Positions 61,390 to 64,000 of a stretch of DNA of 64,000 nt are shown piece by piece. A program made the translations under genes and the position numbers. The DNA comes from JACMLD01 sp047602295 (GTDB taxonomy: Bacteria > Bacteroidota > Bacteroidia > Chitinophagales > Chitinophagaceae), in NCBI GenBank assembly GCA_047602295.1, contig JASGHP010000001.1:5456001-5520000 (forward strand), given 5' to 3'. The first letter of the stretch is position 1. Each line of letters begins with the position of its first letter. The notes below the pieces were generated by a model, which saw only the letters and a program-made list of their open reading frames with translations, did not search any database and had not been told where the DNA came from.

Positions 61390-61412
61390 CAGTTATTAAA
61401 GCAAAAATCAGC

Positions 61413-63110
61413 TTATTTCTTATTTCTTAAGTTCGGGTGAGGAGCAGGTACTGTATTAGGACCGTCTTCGTTGGTACCATCTTTCAAATCAATGGTATTG
61501 CTATCACCTTCACCCAGGCCAAATTTGAAGATAAAGCGGTCTTCGCTAATGCCTTCTTTTTCAACCAAGTATTTGATTACAGCATTTACCCTATCCCAGC
61601 TAAGCTGCTGTGCAGATTTGCTGCTTTCGCCATAACCGCTAACAGCTACTTTACAATCAGGATTGTTGCGCATTTTAGCAGCCACGCCTGCAAGAACACC
61701 TTGTGCGTCTTTATTCAGGGTTACAGAACGGCCTGGGAATGATACGCTTGGCAAATCACCAATACCGCAGTTACCACCGCCTCTCACACCATATTTTCTA
61801 AGGCTGTCTATTGCCGCTGCATTTTCAACACAGCAAGCAGGAGGAGGACATTTACCTACACCATCAGCATCTACTGGCTGACATTGTGTTGGCGTAATCA
61901 ACTCCTTGTCTTTACAATCAGGAACGCCGTCACCATCTGTGTCTTTGCTAACACCATGAGAATCTACGGGGCAACCTGCAGGAGTGTTAGGCTCATGGTC
62001 AAACTGGTCAGTAACTCCATCTCCATCAGCATCATCCAAAACAGGTTTTGGAAGTTTCATGTGTTTTGGAGCATTGATTTCGTTGTAAGCATAATCCAGC
62101 GGATTAGCCCACCAAAGCGGCTCGATAGCTTTTTTACCAATATTGTAATTCAAACCAACAGAAGCAAAATTATAAGAGTCGAAATCTCTTGTTTGGGCTG
62201 GAACTAAAGAACCAGCATTTCCACCGGCCAAGTAAGTATTTTCCTGCCATTGCTGCCCATCCAAAAGATCTGTTTTTATTGAAGTGAACCTATCTTCTAT
62301 AGCAAGATTGAATTTGTTAGACAATTTGAAAGCAACACCAATACCTAATTGTAAAGATGGTTTGAAAGATTTTCCAAAAACTTTAGGTTGTAATGGATTT
62401 GTCTCAGCATGGGTTTCATAAGATTTATCCATGCCTGCTTTTAAAGCTTTCTTTACATCTTTTCTATTGCTGTATGTTCCGGAAGCTACTGAATTAAAGT
62501 TGAAAGAACCGCCGGTTCCGTTATATGGTCTGCCACTTGCATCTTTAGCATTTACCCATGTGTCGTAGATTGTTCCACCTATACCACCAAATGCATAAAC
62601 ATTAAAACCGGTTTTGGCTTTGTGAAAACGAACATTATTAAGCGTTACAACGCCTTGCAGGCTCAAATCCTGTATTGTTGTTTTGTAATTGTAATAAACC
62701 TGGTCAGTTGCAGGGTTATAACCAGCAGACATCCAGGCTGGATTTTTTGAATACCCGTGAGAGGAACTAAAGTTCAAGCCTCTTGCGCGGTTCCATGTAT
62801 ATTCAGCACGCAAAGAAAAAACATATCCTAATGCCTTGCGAACGTGTACTCCAAACCCTCCAGTTGGAAATACTGAACGAACATCACTCGCAACACTAGA
62901 AACACCTCCTTTCACACCTATTTCCCATTGGTTACGGGGTTTAGCTGGAAAAGGATAAGCATTGTTTAAAAACTCATTGTGTTGCGGTTGTCGTGAGGCG
63001 GGTATCAAAGATGAATCCTTAACATCATAACCTGTTTGCACCTGCGCAAAAGATGCCGATGCAAGAAGGCATAAAATGCCGGATAAAAAAACGTTCTTTT
63101 TGCTTGCCAT
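61413..63110 (-). CDS. Outer-membrane OmpA family protein with TSP3 calcium-binding repeats
   Basis: 565-residue outer-membrane protein. Seen: a signal peptide (1-22); a porin-like beta-barrel (about 50-330) with aromatic strand patterns such as QWEIGVKGGVSSVASD and FSLRAEYTWNRARG; a TSP3-type calcium-binding segment (about 355-410) with DDADGDGVTDQFDHEPNTPAGCPVDSHGVSKDTDGDGVPDCKD; a Cys/Pro-rich link (CPPPACC); and a C-terminal OmpA-like peptidoglycan-binding domain (about 455-540) with LAGVAAKMRNNPDCKVAVSGYGESSKSAQQLSWDRVNAVIKYLVEKEGI. It would tether the outer membrane to the cell wall. It is a single gene, closed by the 61360 terminator. Confidence 0.9.
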   Translation of the reverse strand: MASKKNVFLSGILCLLASASFAQVQTGYDVKDSSLIPASRQPQHNEFLNNAYPFPAKPRNQWEIGVKGGVSSVASDVRSVFPTGGFGVHVRKALGYVFSLRAEYTWNRARGLNFSSSHGYSKNPAWMSAGYNPATDQVYYNYKTTIQDLSLQGVVTLNNVRFHKAKTGFNVYAFGGIGGTIYDTWVNAKDASGRPYNGTGGSFNFNSVASGTYSNRKDVKKALKAGMDKSYETHAETNPLQPKVFGKSFKPSLQLGIGVAFKLSNKFNLAIEDRFTSIKTDLLDGQQWQENTYLAGGNAGSLVPAQTRDFDSYNFASVGLNYNIGKKAIEPLWWANPLDYAYNEINAPKHMKLPKPVLDDADGDGVTDQFDHEPNTPAGCPVDSHGVSKDTDGDGVPDCKDKELITPTQCQPVDADGVGKCPPPACCVENAAAIDSLRKYGVRGGGNCGIGDLPSVSFPGRSVTLNKDAQGVLAGVAAKMRNNPDCKVAVSGYGESSKSAQQLSWDRVNAVIKYLVEKEGISEDRFIFKFGLGEGDSNTIDLKDGTNEDGPNTVPAPHPNLRNKK

Positions 63111-63326
63111 AACTGATTTTTATGAAGATTAAATACGAATACAATATGAATACAAATTCCCCGTTCCCGTGCAAAAATATGCCTTAGTTAAAATATACCA
63201 AATTTTTTTCGCAGCAATACCACGTGCATGTTATTGCATTTCATAGTTTTGAGACAACTCTTGTCTTAAATAAGTTGCACAATCTGGGTATAAACCCCGA
63301 ATATTGTAATTTACCGTTAGTATAAA

Positions 63327-64000
63327 ATGAAATTTCCACCAGTTGTTATTGCAGACGAACTGGAAGCCTTTGAGAAGGTTTTCAAAGAATCAGTAAAAAG
63401 CCATGTTTCCTTGCTTGACACTATTATGCGTTATATCGTAAAGCGTAAAGGCAAGCAAATGAGGCCAATGTTCGTGCTCTTGGCAGCCAAACTTACGGGA
63501 ACCATTAATGATAAAACCTACCGGGCTGCTTCTTTAGTAGAGCTTTTACATACCGCTACATTGGTACATGATGATGTTGTAGATGAGTCTTATGAAAGAC
63601 GAGGCTTTTTTTCTGTAAATGCTTTGTGGAAAAACAAAATAGCCGTCCTGGTTGGCGATTACCTTTTATCCAAAGGCTTACTCTTATCCCTTGATAATGA
63701 TGATTTTGAGATACTTAAGATATTATCTCATGCAGTGAAACAAATGGCGGAAGGGGAATTATTACAAATTGAAAAAGCACGCAGTTTAAATCTACGTGAA
63801 GACACGTATTTTGAGATTATCCGTAGCAAAACCGCTTCTTTGTTGGCATCTTCCTGTGCTGCGGGAGCCTATTCTTCTTCGCAAGATCAACTGCTGGCGG
63901 CAAAAATGAAACAGTTTGGAGAATGGGTTGGTGTGGCATTTCAAATTAAAGACGATTTGTTTGATTACGGGAATGAAGATGTTGGCAAGCCGACTGGCAA
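63327..64000 (+). CDS. Polyprenyl diphosphate synthase, N-terminal part (cut by window edge)
   Basis: Trans-prenyl synthase that lengthens farnesyl diphosphate to a quinone side chain or similar chain. 224 complete codons fall in the window; the gene continues to the right. Seen: KRKGKQMRPMFVLLAAKL (the K-G-K-x-x-R-P lysine/arginine motif), the first aspartate-rich motif HDDVVDES, LVGDYLLSKGLLLS, EGELLQIEKA, SKTASLLASSCAAGA and the start of the second aspartate-rich motif FQIKDDLFDYG. The two DDxxD motifs identify the family. An octaprenyl-type IspB is the likely role (menaquinone side chain), but the chain length is not set by what is visible. Confidence 0.9.
   Translation, partial: MKFPPVVIADELEAFEKVFKESVKSHVSLLDTIMRYIVKRKGKQMRPMFVLLAAKLTGTINDKTYRAASLVELLHTATLVHDDVVDESYERRGFFSVNALWKNKIAVLVGDYLLSKGLLLSLDNDDFEILKILSHAVKQMAEGELLQIEKARSLNLREDTYFEIIRSKTASLLASSCAAGAYSSSQDQLLAAKMKQFGEWVGVAFQIKDDLFDYGNEDVGKPTG

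Overview
The window reads as a stretch of a Bacteroidota chromosome, most likely family Chitinophagaceae. The evidence is a full-length sprA (type IX secretion translocon), the gene order bamD-rpoZ-coaBC-porD, DUF4293/DUF4296/DUF4835 proteins, futalosine-route menaquinone genes, and repeated TAnnTTTG promoter elements, which are the -7 signature of the Bacteroidota primary sigma factor. Most of the DNA is ordinary single-copy core chromosome. I see no prophage, insertion sequence, CRISPR array or rRNA operon.

Layout. 0-9 kb: trpS (cut by the left edge), gatC with an ABC ATPase, a cobalamin adenosyltransferase, lolD, DUF2795, a DinB-like protein, a secreted beta-propeller dehydrogenase, the cysE-cysM pair and a sugar nucleotidyltransferase. 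9-21 kb: a frameshifted serine hydrolase, glyA, DUF4293, uvrA, an ECF sigma factor, a tRNA-Ala array with three aberrant tRNA-like copies, a DUF6728-like mini-gene, lpxB, an LptF/LptG permease and tgt. 21-34 kb: a GT2 glycosyltransferase, rsmG, a LuxR-type response regulator, a frameshifted M1 peptidase, a PepSY-like protein, rsmI, pssA-purS, an Xaa-Pro peptidase, pckA, a frameshifted trans-sulfuration enzyme and fabH. 34-49 kb: ruvA, the 7.2-kb sprA, an acetyltransferase, fabD, folE with two tandem pterin-synthase paralogs, mqnB-mqnD, a photolyase and a class IV aminotransferase. 49-56 kb: a signalling island with four related NarL/LuxR response regulators on both strands, one histidine kinase, one multi-pass membrane protein, an unrecognised 125-residue protein and two long gene-free stretches. 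56-64 kb: CoA-transferase scoA-scoB, DUF4296, porD, coaBC, rpoZ, bamD, an OmpA/TSP3 outer-membrane protein and a polyprenyl synthase cut by the right edge.

How the genes fit together. Envelope biogenesis is well represented: lpxB and LptF/G (LPS), lolD (lipoproteins), bamD (outer-membrane proteins), sprA and porD (type IX secretion), fabD and fabH (fatty acids) and pssA (phospholipid). A second theme is signalling in the 49-56 kb island, where one kinase could serve several regulators.

Points worth a second look: the tRNA-Ala-derived copies whose anticodon arm is replaced by a perfect 8-bp hairpin; the response-regulator paralog cluster with its orphan small protein; three genes each broken by one small frameshift (real decay or assembly error); and a recurring class of intergenic regions built from short degenerate repeated words that often fold back on themselves.
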